Source of the DNA: Gemmatimonadota bacterium
Lineage (GTDB): Bacteria > Gemmatimonadota > Gemmatimonadetes > Gemmatimonadales > Gemmatimonadaceae
NCBI GenBank assembly: GCA_021299375.1
Contig: JAJTGR010000047.1
Span: 1-61,673, forward strand
Direction of reading: 5' to 3'
Length of the DNA stretch: 61,673 bases
Part shown: positions 7,622-15,421 of the stretch, in pieces
Layout of the letters: each line of letters opens with the position of its first letter
Position numbering within the stretch: the first letter of the stretch is position 1
The notes under the pieces: generated by a model
The model's input: the letters and a program-made list of their open reading frames with translations, nothing else
Databases searched by the model: none
Told to the model about the DNA's origin: nothing
Translations under genes and position numbers: made by a program

Positions 7622-9015
7622 CGCCCGCCCCTACCGCGCCCACGGCCCCGTCGCCGGCCTGCGCCCTGCCGGGCACCCCGCTCGCCGCCGCGGCCGCCGG
7701 GCTCGATGCCTGCGTGCATTGCGGCTTCTGCCTGCAGGCGTGCCCCACCTACGTGAATCTCGAGGACGAGAACGACTCGCCACGCGGTCGCCTGGTGCTC
7801 ATGCGCCGCCTGCTCGACGGCGACATCCCTCTGGACGACGCCGACACCGGCCGCCACATCGATCGTTGCCTCGGCTGCCGCGCCTGCGAAACGGCGTGCC
7901 CCTCCGGCGTCCCGTACGGTGAGCTGCTCGAGGCCACCCGGGCGACCATGGCCCCCGTGCGTGGTACGCCGCTCGTGGCGCGCGTGGTACTCACGGTGTT
8001 CCGGCATCACGCGCTGCTGCGTGCCGCGCTGTTTGCCGCGCGACTCGTGCGAGACAGCGGGCTGCCCGGCGCCCTCGCGCGCGTGCTGCCCGCGCGTCTG
8101 GCTTTCCCGATGGCGATGCTGGCGTCCACACGCCCCAACCCTGCCCTCGCCGCGCCACAGTGGCTCGCGCCGGCCACGCTCGCGCGGTCGCAGCTCGCGC
8201 CGTCGCAGCTCGCGCCGTCCACCCTCGCGCCGTCAACGCCCGCGCCGTCAACGCTCGCGCCGTCAACGCTCGCGCCAGCGCCCGCCCCGTCCGCCGCGCT
8301 CCTCACCGGATGCGTCATGTCCGGCCTCTTCGCCCACGTGAACGCCGCGACGGAGACTGCCCTGACGCACAACGGCTTCACCGTGTGCCCCACCAGTGGC
8401 CAGCGCTGCTGCGGGGCGCTCCACGCGCACGCCGGTGACCTCGCGGGCGCACGGGCGCTGGCGCGTGAAAACATCGCCGCCTTCGAGCGTGCGAATCCGG
8501 ATCTGGTGGTCGTCAACGCCGCCGGCTGCGGCGCCATGCTCAAGCAGTACGGGCACCTCCTGCACGACGATCCCGCCTGGGCCGAACGTGCGCAGCGCAT
8601 CAGCAACAAGACCCGCGACGTGAGTGAGCTGCTCGCCACCGCCGGGCCGGTCGCCGGTACACGCCCCATCCCGCTACGCGTCACCCACGATCCGCCGTGC
8701 CACCAGATGCATGCGCAGCGCATCGTGCATCCGCCGCTGCAGTTGCTGCGGGCGGTTCCCGGGCTCACGCTGATTCCACTCGAAGATGCCGACCAATGCT
8801 GCGGTTCGGCGGGGATCTACAACCTCGTCGAGCCCGCCACCTCCGACGCGGTGCTCGCCCCCAAGCTCGCACGGATCGCCGAGACCCACGCCGAAGTGGT
8901 GGCCACCGGGAACCCCGGCTGTTCGATGCAGATCGGGGCGGGGCTGCAGTTGGCCGGTGCCAAAACGACGGTGGTGCATCCGGTGGAATTGCTGGCGGCG
9001 TCCTACCGGGACTGA
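7618..9015 (+). CDS. glcF: Glycolate oxidase iron-sulfur subunit GlcF
   Basis: 465 aa from ATG 7618, overlapping the glcE stop. Carries electrons from GlcD/E. Two 4Fe-4S motifs near the N-terminus, CVHCGFCLQACP (about residues 32-43) and CLGCRACETACPSGVP (about 85-100), and two CCG cysteine-rich domains (CCGALHAHAGD and CCGSAGIYN), as in GlcF and heterodisulfide-reductase-like subunits. Odd feature: between the halves (residues 183-222, bases 8164-8283) lies a linker of eight 5-residue units of the LAPST/LAPSQ type, encoded by 15-bp tandem repeats whose core CTCGCGCCG matches the genome's dispersed repeat family. The insertion stays in frame and probably forms a flexible Pro/Ala linker. Confidence 0.93.
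   Translation: MTPAPTAPTAPSPACALPGTPLAAAAAGLDACVHCGFCLQACPTYVNLEDENDSPRGRLVLMRRLLDGDIPLDDADTGRHIDRCLGCRACETACPSGVPYGELLEATRATMAPVRGTPLVARVVLTVFRHHALLRAALFAARLVRDSGLPGALARVLPARLAFPMAMLASTRPNPALAAPQWLAPATLARSQLAPSQLAPSTLAPSTPAPSTLAPSTLAPAPAPSAALLTGCVMSGLFAHVNAATETALTHNGFTVCPTSGQRCCGALHAHAGDLAGARALARENIAAFERANPDLVVVNAAGCGAMLKQYGHLLHDDPAWAERAQRISNKTRDVSELLATAGPVAGTRPIPLRVTHDPPCHQMHAQRIVHPPLQLLRAVPGLTLIPLEDADQCCGSAGIYNLVEPATSDAVLAPKLARIAETHAEVVATGNPGCSMQIGAGLQLAGAKTTVVHPVELLAASYRD
8164..8283 (+). repeat. 15-bp tandem repeat inside glcF
   Basis: Eight 15-bp units of the form CTCGCGCCGTCRMMG, each encoding five residues. They share the GCTCGCGCC core with the intergenic arrays but have a period divisible by three. 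Confidence 0.85.
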
Positions 9016-9543
9016 ACGCGCGATCGGGGGACGGTTCCCAATCGCGGAGCCAGCGCGTATTCTCGCGCCATGATCTCGCGCCTGTTCGCCTGCGCGGTCG
9101 CAGGTGGCGGCGGGTTGGCCGTCGCCCCCTGGAGTGCGGTGGTGGTGCCCGGTCGCGATGGCCGCCACCACCGGCGCACGCGCCGCTCCCGCTCCCAGCT
9201 CCGTGCCGACCGATGGGTATCCACGCGCGGCCAGCATTCGTGCGTCTGTGCGATGTCGTGGAACGAGCGGCCATGGACGCCGCTGGCGCCACCGTGTGCG
9301 CAGCATCGTCCGGCGAACTGGAGGCGACACGACCGCCCCGCATCAGCTCGCTGCCGCGGGGTGTCGGAACCTGCCACCGAACAGCACGAGCCAGCGAGCA
9401 AGCGCATACGACCCGGCGCGAGCAGGCGGTCGCGTACCATAGCTCCCGCCCCATCGCTCGCGCCCCCCAGTTCGCGCCCCGTGGCTCGCGCCCCATCGCT
9501 CGCGCCCCCCAGCTCGCGCAGTCCCACCCCACCCCGCCCCGCC
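9016..9543. other. Non-coding gap with GCTCGCGCC repeats between glcF and M24 peptidase
   Basis: 528 bases without a convincing gene. The frame of the downstream peptidase is open through much of it, but the peptide is Arg/Pro-rich and unlike any family. The last 100 bases (9447-9535) hold CGCCCCATCGCTCGCGCCCC twice, at 9447 and 9489. The 42-base offset equals three units of the 14-bp repeats seen elsewhere. Confidence 0.6.
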
Positions 9544-10830
9544 ATGCCCTCCCGTCGCTCCTTCCTCAGCGCTTCCGCGGCTTCCCTCGCCGCCCTGTCC
9601 CTTCCGCGCGTCGCGCGCGCCGACGACACGCCCCAGCAGGACCTGCCACCTGCCATTCGCGCCCTCTCGCCCATGCGTGACGGCGTCGTGCCCATCTCCG
9701 TCGACGAACGCCGCGCCCGCATCGAGAAGGCGCGCCGGCTCATGGCCGCCAGCAAGATCGACGTGCTCATGCTCATCGGCGGCACGTCGATGGAGTACTT
9801 CACCGGCATGAAGTGGGGGCTCAGCGAACGGCTGCTGGCGGTGCTCATTCCCGTGAAGGGCGCACCGTTCCTGGTCACGCCCAAGTTCGAGGAGGAGCGC
9901 GCCATGGAGCAGGCGCACCTCGGCCCGCTCGGCAAGGACGCCACCGTGTACGCGTGGGAGGAGCACGAGGATCCATACACGCTCATCGCCACCGGGCTGC
10001 GCGACCGCGGTCTGTCCACCGCGACGATTGGCGTCGAGGAGACGGTACGCTTCATGTTCGGCGACGGAGCCGCCAAGCTCCCCAACGTGACGCTGGTGAG
10101 CGGCACCCCTATCACCGCCGGCTGCCGCATGGTGAAGGACGCGCACGAGATCGCGCTCATGCGGCACGCCAGCCAGGTCACCATCCGCGCCTACGAGGCG
10201 GCGTGGGCCTCGCTCAAGGACGGCATGACGCAGACCGAATTCGGCGGCCTCATCTCGCTCGCCCATCGTCGCCTTGGCTACGACGGTTCAGCGAGCGTGC
10301 AGGTCGGCAAGTACGCGGCGCTGCCACACGGGTCGGCCACGCCGCAGGTGGTGCGCGAAGGGTCCATCGTGCTCATCGACGGCGGCTGCAAGGTGGAAGG
10401 CTACGTCTCCGACATCTCGCGCACCTTCGTGCTTGGCAAGGCCACACAGCGCATGAAGGACGTCTTCGAGATCGAGCACCGCGCGCAGAAGGTGGCGCTC
10501 GAGACCGCGCGCCCCGGGCTGCCCTGCGAAGCGGTCGACGCCGCCGCCCGCAAGGTCATTGTCGATGCCGGCTTCGGCCCCGACTACAAGTACTTCAGTC
10601 ACCGCGTGGGCCACGGCATGGGCATGGACGGCCACGAGTGGCCCTACCTCGTGAAGGGCAATGCACTGCCGCTCGAAGCCGGCATGGTCTTCTCCGATGA
10701 ACCCGGCATCTACATCCAGGGCGAATTCGGCATCCGGCTCGAGGACGACATGGTCATCACGCCGAACGGCGCGGAGCTGTTCACGGCACAGTCGCCGAGC
10801 CTGGAGCAGCCGTTTGGGGTGGGAGGCTGA
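9544..10830 (+). CDS. Tat-exported M24 family aminopeptidase P/Xaa-Pro dipeptidase-like metallopeptidase
   Basis: 428 aa from ATG 9544. The N-terminus MPSRRSFLSASAASLAALSL is a twin-arginine (Tat) signal peptide ending near VARA, so the enzyme is probably folded in the cytoplasm and then exported. Residues about 50-180 form the creatinase/prolidase N-terminal domain. Residues about 195-420 form the pita-bread M24 domain with all five metal ligands: D279 (VLIDGG), D290 (YVSDISRTF), H357 (RVGHGMG), E386 (SDEPG) and E400 (RLEDD). It should cleave Xaa-Pro or related N-terminal or dipeptide bonds with two Mn/Co ions. A longer reading from 9070 is open but lacks conservation, and the Tat signal fixes the start. 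The gene stands alone, between two repeat-rich gaps. Confidence 0.9.
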   Translation: MPSRRSFLSASAASLAALSLPRVARADDTPQQDLPPAIRALSPMRDGVVPISVDERRARIEKARRLMAASKIDVLMLIGGTSMEYFTGMKWGLSERLLAVLIPVKGAPFLVTPKFEEERAMEQAHLGPLGKDATVYAWEEHEDPYTLIATGLRDRGLSTATIGVEETVRFMFGDGAAKLPNVTLVSGTPITAGCRMVKDAHEIALMRHASQVTIRAYEAAWASLKDGMTQTEFGGLISLAHRRLGYDGSASVQVGKYAALPHGSATPQVVREGSIVLIDGGCKVEGYVSDISRTFVLGKATQRMKDVFEIEHRAQKVALETARPGLPCEAVDAAARKVIVDAGFGPDYKYFSHRVGHGMGMDGHEWPYLVKGNALPLEAGMVFSDEPGIYIQGEFGIRLEDDMVITPNGAELFTAQSPSLEQPFGVGG

Positions 10831-10836
10831 CTGCTG

Positions 10837-11114
10837 AACGGCGCGACGGCGCGACGGCGCGACGGCGCGAGCTAAACGGCGCGAGCTAAACGGCGCGAGC
10901 TAAACGGCGCGAGCTAAACGGCGCGAGCTGAACGGCGCGAGCTAAACGGCGCGAGCTGAACGGCGCGAGCTGAACGGCGCGAGCTAGACGGCGCGAGCTA
11001 GACGGCGCGAGCTGAACGGCGCGAGCTAGACGGCGCGAGCTAGACGGCGCGAGCTAGACGGCGCGAGCTAGACGGCGCGAGCTAGACGGCGCGAGCTGAA
11101 CGGCGCGAGTCAGG
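10837..11114. repeat. Large 14-bp tandem array, 17 copies of CGGCGCGAGCTRRA
   Basis: Three copies of an 8-base short form (CGGCGCGA) from 10840 are followed by 17 consecutive 14-base units from 10863 to 11100, differing only at the last positions (CTAAA, CTGAA, CTAGA). A decayed unit (CGGCGCGAGTCAGG) and a hairpin follow. No open frame runs through it and no spacers separate the units, so this is a slippage-type array and not CRISPR. Confidence 0.97.
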
Positions 11115-11115
11115 G

Positions 11116-11150
11116 GGCGCGAGCCAACGCTCACGCGCGTGGCTCGCGCC
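11116..11150. repeat. Inverted repeat ending the 14-bp array
   Basis: GGCGCGAGCCA (11116-11126) pairs perfectly with TGGCTCGCGCC (11140-11150) around a 13-base loop. It lies 20 bases before the HAD-like gene and uses the same core as the tandem units. A longer relative is at 13051-13114. Confidence 0.8.
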
Positions 11151-11170
11151 GTTGCGTAGTTTCCAGGTCC

Positions 11171-11773
11171 ATGCCTGCCCTGATTCTCGCCTTCGACGGC
11201 GTACTCGCCGACACGCTGCCGCTGCGCGCGCACGCCTTGCGTGAGGCGTGCACGGCAGAGGGGCTGACGCCATCGGTGGACGCAATCACCGACCTGCTCC
11301 CCGGCCTCACGTTCGCCGAGGCGGCTGGTGCGCTGGCGGAGGGCCACCCCGACCCGACGATCGCCGATCTCATCGCCCTTCGCGCCCAGCGGGCCTACGG
11401 CGCGCTGGTGGCACACGGGGTTCCGCTGAACGCGGCGTCCGTGCGCGCGATGCACGACGCGTCGGCCCGCGGAACCCGTCTCGCGCTGCGTGCCGACTCC
11501 GAACGTCGCCACGTGGAGCCACTGCTCACCTTGGCGGGACTCGAGTACCTCGTCGGCGTTCTGCGCTGCAGCGACGACCTCCCGCGTGGCCCGCAGCCAT
11601 CGCTGGTGCGCAGCTGGACCGTCCTCGATAAGCGACTGGATCGACTTGCCATCGACGTGCCGGCGCGAACGGCGTGGGAGGCCGCGCCGTGGCCCGCGGT
11701 GGTAGCGCAGCCGTATGTCGCCGAGGTCGGCATCGGCCTGACGTGGGCACCCACTCGACCGGGCCCCCTGTAA
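11171..11773 (+). CDS. HAD-superfamily-like protein lacking the catalytic nucleophile
   Basis: 200 aa with the outline of a small HAD phosphatase (phosphoglycolate phosphatase-like). The first strand reads ILAFDGVLADT. In active HADs the motif is DxDGxLxD; here the second Asp (D9) is present but the nucleophile position is Ala7. The cap-like helices (LPLRAHALREACTAEG) follow. Motif II would be LRAD in LALRADSERR, with no convincing Thr/Ser, and the motif III Lys and motif IV acidic pair are not evident (SDDLPRGPQPSL). It is therefore probably not a phosphatase and may be a binding or regulatory protein. A short hairpin follows its stop. Confidence 0.72.
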   Translation: MPALILAFDGVLADTLPLRAHALREACTAEGLTPSVDAITDLLPGLTFAEAAGALAEGHPDPTIADLIALRAQRAYGALVAHGVPLNAASVRAMHDASARGTRLALRADSERRHVEPLLTLAGLEYLVGVLRCSDDLPRGPQPSLVRSWTVLDKRLDRLAIDVPARTAWEAAPWPAVVAQPYVAEVGIGLTWAPTRPGPL

Positions 11774-11783
11774 TCGGGGCCCG
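11760..11783 (+). terminator. Possible terminator overlapping the stop of the HAD-like gene
   Basis: CGGGCCCC (11760-11767) and GGGGCCCG (11776-11783) form an 8-bp GC stem whose loop contains the TAA stop. The tail (TTCCCC) has only a weak T-run. Confidence 0.45.
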
Positions 11784-11835
11784 TTCCCCGTCAGCTTCCA
11801 CGGGTTCGTCGCTTCATCGCCTTTTCCGCTCCATC

Positions 11836-13029
11836 ATGTCCGACCACCCCAGTACGCCCGCGCCAGGCACCGCGCTAGGCACCGCGCCAGGTACCGCGCC
11901 AGGTACCGCGCCTGTCACCGCGCCAGGCACCGCGCCTGTCACCGCGCCTGTCACCGCGCCTGTCACCGCGCCTGTCCCGCCGGCCCTCGTCTATCCGGAG
12001 CCCCTCGGCGCGGCCGAGAGCGAGGCCTATCGCGACCTGCGTCAGGAGGCGGCCTGGTTCGAGGCCGAGAGTCAGTGGAGCAGCGTCAGCGGGGCAAAGG
12101 CGGTCGAGGCGCTCAATGGCCTCGTCACCAACGACGTGTCGGCGCTGGCGGTGGGGATGGGGCAGTATGCGGTGGCGCTGACCCCCAAGGGCAAGGTCGT
12201 GTGCGACATGTACATCGCCCGCACCGACGCGCAGCGTTTCATGCTGATGGTACGGCGTGACTGCGCGCCGGCGTGGCTGGCCATGGCCCGCAAGTACATC
12301 AATCCCCGCCTCGCCACGGTAGCCGACGAGTCGGCGCAGTGGGGCACATGGATGGTCTACGGGGCGCGAGCCGCGCAGGCAGTGGTCAACCTCGGCACTG
12401 CCTCGCACACGGGGGAGCATCCGGGCGACATCACGGCGACGGGGCTCGCCGAGTGGCCCGAGTGGTCGCACGGTACGTGCACCATCGGCCCGGCGAGTGT
12501 GCGCCTCATTCATGCCCCCGTGCTGGGGGCCCTCCCTGGTTTCGTCATCGTGGCGGACATGCGCGACGCGAACTTCGTGCAGGCGCAGCTGCAGGCCTCC
12601 ACCTGTCGCCACGCGAGCCGCGCGGTGTGGGACATTGCCCGTGTGGAAAGTGGCCGACCGGCGTTCGGTATCGACATGGACGAGAACACCATCCCGCAGG
12701 AGGCGAATCTCGACACGCTCGGGGCGATCTCGTTCACGAAGGGGTGCTACACGGGGCAGGAGACGGTCGCCCGCGTGCACTTCCGCGGACATGTGAACCG
12801 TCACCTGCGTGGACTGCGGGCCACGCAGCCACTGCCTCGGCACGCCCGCGTGCAGGATACGTCGGGCAAGGACGTGGGCGATGTACGCAGTACGGTGATC
12901 TCCCCGCGACTGGGGCCGATCGCGATGGCTATGATCCGGCGTGAGGTGGAGCCAGGGAGCCACGTGATGATCGAGACGCCGGACGGCGTGCTACGAGCGG
13001 AGGTGCTGGCCTTGCCGTTTGCCGAGTAG
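11836..13029 (+). CDS. ygfZ: Folate-binding protein YgfZ
   Basis: 397 aa from ATG 11836. Related to GcvT aminomethyltransferase, but the C-terminal KGCYTGQETVAR motif (about residues 305-316) is the YgfZ signature with its conserved Cys. YgfZ binds tetrahydrofolate and helps maintain 4Fe-4S proteins. The N-terminus has the GcvT-like fold (VSGAKAVEALNGLVTNDVSAL, LTPKGKVVCDMYI). Residues about 10-48 are an added low-complexity tail of GTAP/VTAP units encoded by nine 12-bp repeats (11863-11970). An internal start after this tail cannot be excluded, but no good in-frame ATG follows before the conserved part. A role for the Fe-S proteins GlcF nearby is possible but unproven. Confidence 0.9.
   Translation: MSDHPSTPAPGTALGTAPGTAPGTAPVTAPGTAPVTAPVTAPVTAPVPPALVYPEPLGAAESEAYRDLRQEAAWFEAESQWSSVSGAKAVEALNGLVTNDVSALAVGMGQYAVALTPKGKVVCDMYIARTDAQRFMLMVRRDCAPAWLAMARKYINPRLATVADESAQWGTWMVYGARAAQAVVNLGTASHTGEHPGDITATGLAEWPEWSHGTCTIGPASVRLIHAPVLGALPGFVIVADMRDANFVQAQLQASTCRHASRAVWDIARVESGRPAFGIDMDENTIPQEANLDTLGAISFTKGCYTGQETVARVHFRGHVNRHLRGLRATQPLPRHARVQDTSGKDVGDVRSTVISPRLGPIAMAMIRREVEPGSHVMIETPDGVLRAEVLALPFAE
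11863..11970 (+). repeat. 12-bp tandem repeat inside ygfZ
   Basis: Nine units of the type CCTGTCACCGCG or CCAGGCACCGCG, four codons each (VTAP/GTAP). It shares the CGCGCC core with the other repeats, and the period is again a multiple of three within a gene. Confidence 0.88.
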
Positions 13030-13045
13030 CGGAACAGCGGCACAG

Positions 13046-13134
13046 CGCCAGCGAGGGGGCGCGAGCCAATCGACGCGAACTCTGGCTCGCGTTACGTGGC
13101 TCGCGCCCCCTCGCTCGCACCCCCTCGCTGGCGC
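13046..13134. repeat. Nested inverted repeats between convergent genes
   Basis: GCGAGGGGGCGCGAGCCA (13051-13068) pairs perfectly with 13097-13114 over 18 bp. A second, overlapping pair links GCGCCAGCGAGGGGG (13046-13060) with 13120-13134 over 15 bp. The two are alternative foldings. They lie just after the ygfZ stop in a convergent gap and may end ygfZ transcription. The core GGCGCGAGCCA is the same as at 11116. Confidence 0.85.
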
Positions 13135-13170
13135 CGTCGCGCAGCCCACACCTTCGGCCACCCCCAAAGC

Positions 13171-13200
13171 AAAAGCGGGAAGCACCGAAGTGCTTCCCGC
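13171..13200 (-). terminator. Rho-independent terminator of the small lipoprotein gene
   Basis: Read on the minus strand, GCGGGAAGCAC, a TTCG tetraloop and GTGCTTCCCGC form a perfect 11-bp stem, followed directly by TTTTGCTTT. It lies 24 bases after the lipoprotein stop. An almost ideal intrinsic terminator. Confidence 0.92.
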
Positions 13201-13223
13201 CTTGCTTCAGCCGAACGGGCTGC

Positions 13224-13421
13224 TTAGTGCTTGGTCGTGTCGGCCTTGGCCGAGTCCGGCTTGGCCATCGAGTCAGCGGCCGGGGCGGCCATCGCGGCCG
13301 AATCCATGGCCGGGGCAGCGGCAGCCGGAGCGGCGGCGGCGGTGTCAGCGGCCGGGGCCTCTTCCTTGGCGGAGCAGGCGGCGAGCACGATTGCAGCGGC
13401 GACGAGGGCGATGCGCTTCAT
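13224..13421 (-). CDS. Small Ala-rich lipoprotein
   Basis: 65 aa. The signal peptide MKRIALVAAAIVLAAC ends in a clear lipobox (LAAC, lipidated Cys at 16). The mature part is a short Ala/Pro/Asp/Lys-rich, probably disordered chain (DTAAAAPAAAAPAMDSAA and SAKADTTKH). Start ATG at 13421 is preceded by GGAG (GTTTGGAGTCCTCCACC). A TTGACA-containing promoter about 120 bases upstream and an ideal terminator downstream make this a real monocistronic gene despite its size. Function unknown; such Ala-rich mini-lipoproteins may be envelope spacers. Low-complexity composition prevents family assignment. Confidence 0.85.
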   Translation of the reverse strand: MKRIALVAAAIVLAACSAKEEAPAADTAAAAPAAAAPAMDSAAMAAPAADSMAKPDSAKADTTKH

Positions 13422-13515
13422 GGTGGAGGACTCCAAACGGTGCGTGTGTGCGCCGTGCGTCCAGATGTAGCGCACGGCCCCCCCGGCAGCATGCCGACGG
13501 GGATCAAGCGCAGGG

Positions 13516-13543
13516 AATTTACGTTCCACGGCTTTCCTGTCAA
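13516..13543 (-). promoter_or_regulatory. Sigma70-type promoter for the small lipoprotein
   Basis: On the minus strand TTGACA (13543-13538) is a perfect -35, followed by a 16-base spacer and TAAATT (13521-13516) as -10 (4/6). Predicted transcription start is near 13509, about 88 bases before the ATG. Confidence 0.6.
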
Positions 13544-13764
13544 GGGCACGCCGACGCCCCCTGTCTTTCGTCCCAATACCGGAAGCGATTGCGGGGAAAC
13601 GAGTTTCATGACGTTTCACGACCCGGCGTTCAACGCCCGGTCCGGTGACCACTGCGGGGGTTCCCGGCGGGGGAACGCGGCACATCGCCGGGCACCGTTC
13701 GCGCCCCTCGTGCGCTGTATTTCCAGACCATCATGCCGGCGGGCCGATTCCGCGGTCCGCTCCC
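13544..13764. other. Divergent gap between lipoprotein and AAA+ ATPase
   Basis: Together with the promoter above this makes a 343-base intergenic stretch from 13422 to 13764. I see no gene and no clear promoter for the plus-strand ATPase. Nested GC-rich short repeats (CCCGGCGGGGG near 13665) are the only structure. Confidence 0.45.
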
Positions 13765-15246
13765 GTGCTCGACTTCCAGCTCCGACCCGTGGCCCGACTC
13801 CCCGACACGCTTGGCGCGCTTCGCCGCTCCGGCTACGCCGCCAACCGCCCGACGTCCGTGAAGGACGAAATCCGCCGCAACCTCATTGCCCGTCTGCAGG
13901 ACGGCGGACCACTGTTCCGCGGCGTGCTCGGATATGAGGACACGGTCATGCCGCAGATCGTCAACGCCCTGCTGGCGCGGCACAACTTCATCCTCCTCGG
14001 CCTACGCGGGCAGGCCAAGTCGCGCATCCTGCGCGCGCTCGTCTCGCTGCTCGACGAGGCGATGCCGGTGGTGGCCGGCAGTGAAGTCAATGACGATCCG
14101 TTCCACCCCATCAGCAAGTATGCGAAGCAGCTCATCGAGGAACAGGGCGACGACACGCCGATCGCCTGGGTGGGACGCGACCAACGCTACGTGGAGAAGC
14201 TCGCCACCCCCGACGTGACGGTGGCCGACATCATCGGCGACGTCGACCCGATCAAGGCGGCGCGCGGCGGCCATCTGCTCAGCGACGAACTCACCATTCA
14301 CTACGGCATGATGCCGCGCGCGAACCGCGGCATCTTCGCGCTGAACGAACTCCCCGACCTTGCCGGCAAGGTGCAGGTGGGGCTCTTCAACATCATGCAG
14401 GAAGGCGATGTCCAGATCAAAGGCTATCCGGTGCGTCTGGCGCTGGATGTACTGCTCTGTTTCACCGCCAACCCGGAAGACTACACGGCGCGCGGCAAGA
14501 TCATCACGCCGCTCAAGGACCGCATCGGCAGCGAGATCATCACCCACTATCCCGAAAGCGTCGACCTCGGCGTGGCCATCACTCGCCAGGAAGCGTGGAC
14601 GCAGCGCGACCACACGGTCGAGATCCGTGTCCCCGACCTCATCGAGGAAGTCGTCGAGCGCATCGCCTTCGAGGCGCGCGACGACAAGCGCATCGACAAG
14701 CGTTCGGGCGTTTCCCAGCGCATGCCCATCACCGCCATGGAGAACGTCGTGTCGAATGCCGAGGCGCGGGCCCTACGCAACGGCGACCGTGAGGCCGTGC
14801 CACGGGTGGCCGACGTCTACGCTGCCCTGCCGGCCATCACGGGCAAGATCGAGCTGGAGTACGAGGGTGAGCTCGTGGGCGGCGCGACCATCGCGCGGGA
14901 ACTCATCCGCCGCGCCTGTGATGCCACGCTGCGCGAGCGCACCGGCGACCTCGACACCGACGAGATCGTCATGTGGTTCGACCAGGGCAGCGCCCTGCAG
15001 GTCGGTGACGACATCGCCATCGACCTGGTGCGCAAGGGCTTCGACCTCGTGCCCGGGCTGGTGGACACCGTCACCGCCCTCGGTCTCGCGAAGAAGGGCG
15101 ACGACCCGATGATTGTCGTGGCGTGCGAACTGGTGCTCGAGGCGCTCGTCGCACGCCGCAAGATCTCGCGGTCGGACGCCGGCGCGTACGGCCGCGCAGA
15201 GCGCGAGAGCCGCAGAAGGCCAAACCAGCAGGACTACTTCGGGTGA
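13765..15246 (+). CDS. MoxR/magnesium-chelatase subunit I-like AAA+ ATPase
   Basis: 493 aa from GTG 13765. An open frame runs further upstream, but homology begins shortly after this codon (LPDTLGALRRSGY). Belongs to the AAA+ group usually paired with a von Willebrand A protein and annotated as magnesium chelatase or sigma54-interacting protein. The P-loop is GLRGQAKS (about 81-88). The Walker B region reads GIFALNELPDL, with Asn where a classic Asp would be; I recall this form as usual in this sub-family. Sensor-type segments VQVGLFNIMQEGDVQIKG and RIGSEIITHYP follow. Such ATPases act as chaperones with a VWA partner; here the likely partner is encoded at 23016-24287, 7.8 kb away on the same strand, with a minus-strand operon between. 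Confidence 0.88.
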   Translation: MLDFQLRPVARLPDTLGALRRSGYAANRPTSVKDEIRRNLIARLQDGGPLFRGVLGYEDTVMPQIVNALLARHNFILLGLRGQAKSRILRALVSLLDEAMPVVAGSEVNDDPFHPISKYAKQLIEEQGDDTPIAWVGRDQRYVEKLATPDVTVADIIGDVDPIKAARGGHLLSDELTIHYGMMPRANRGIFALNELPDLAGKVQVGLFNIMQEGDVQIKGYPVRLALDVLLCFTANPEDYTARGKIITPLKDRIGSEIITHYPESVDLGVAITRQEAWTQRDHTVEIRVPDLIEEVVERIAFEARDDKRIDKRSGVSQRMPITAMENVVSNAEARALRNGDREAVPRVADVYAALPAITGKIELEYEGELVGGATIARELIRRACDATLRERTGDLDTDEIVMWFDQGSALQVGDDIAIDLVRKGFDLVPGLVDTVTALGLAKKGDDPMIVVACELVLEALVARRKISRSDAGAYGRAERESRRRPNQQDYFG

Positions 15247-15307
15247 GGGCGGGCCGTCCCGTACCTCGTGCGTCTACGGTTTGCGTTGGAACAGCGCACA
15301 CGGAGCG

Positions 15308-15362
15308 CACGGAGTACGGCGCGGGCGCGGAGCACTGCTGCCATCAATCGCCGTCCTCCGTG
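15308..15362. repeat. Inverted repeat in convergent gap (CTCCGTG family)
   Basis: CACGGAGTACGGC (15308-15320) and GCCGTCCTCCGTG (15350-15362) pair over 12 of 13 positions between the convergent ATPase and BNR genes. The CTCCGTG/CACGGAG element recurs at 21228-21500 and 21609, so this may be a dispersed REP-like element that also serves as terminator. Confidence 0.6.
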
Positions 15363-15421
15363 GGCTCGCTGCACTCTGTGCCCTTCGTGGGAGCTGTTCT
15401 TTCATTTCACGTAAGCATCAG

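Noticed and set aside
9218-9330. Peptide MGIHARPAFVRL in a third frame, resembling the HPr signature GLHARPA
   Set aside because: The rest of HPr (second half, SIM region) does not follow and the frame is Arg/Pro-rich; a chance match.
10863-11100. CRISPR-like array
   Set aside because: Units are 14 bp, directly contiguous and without spacers, and no cas gene is in the window.
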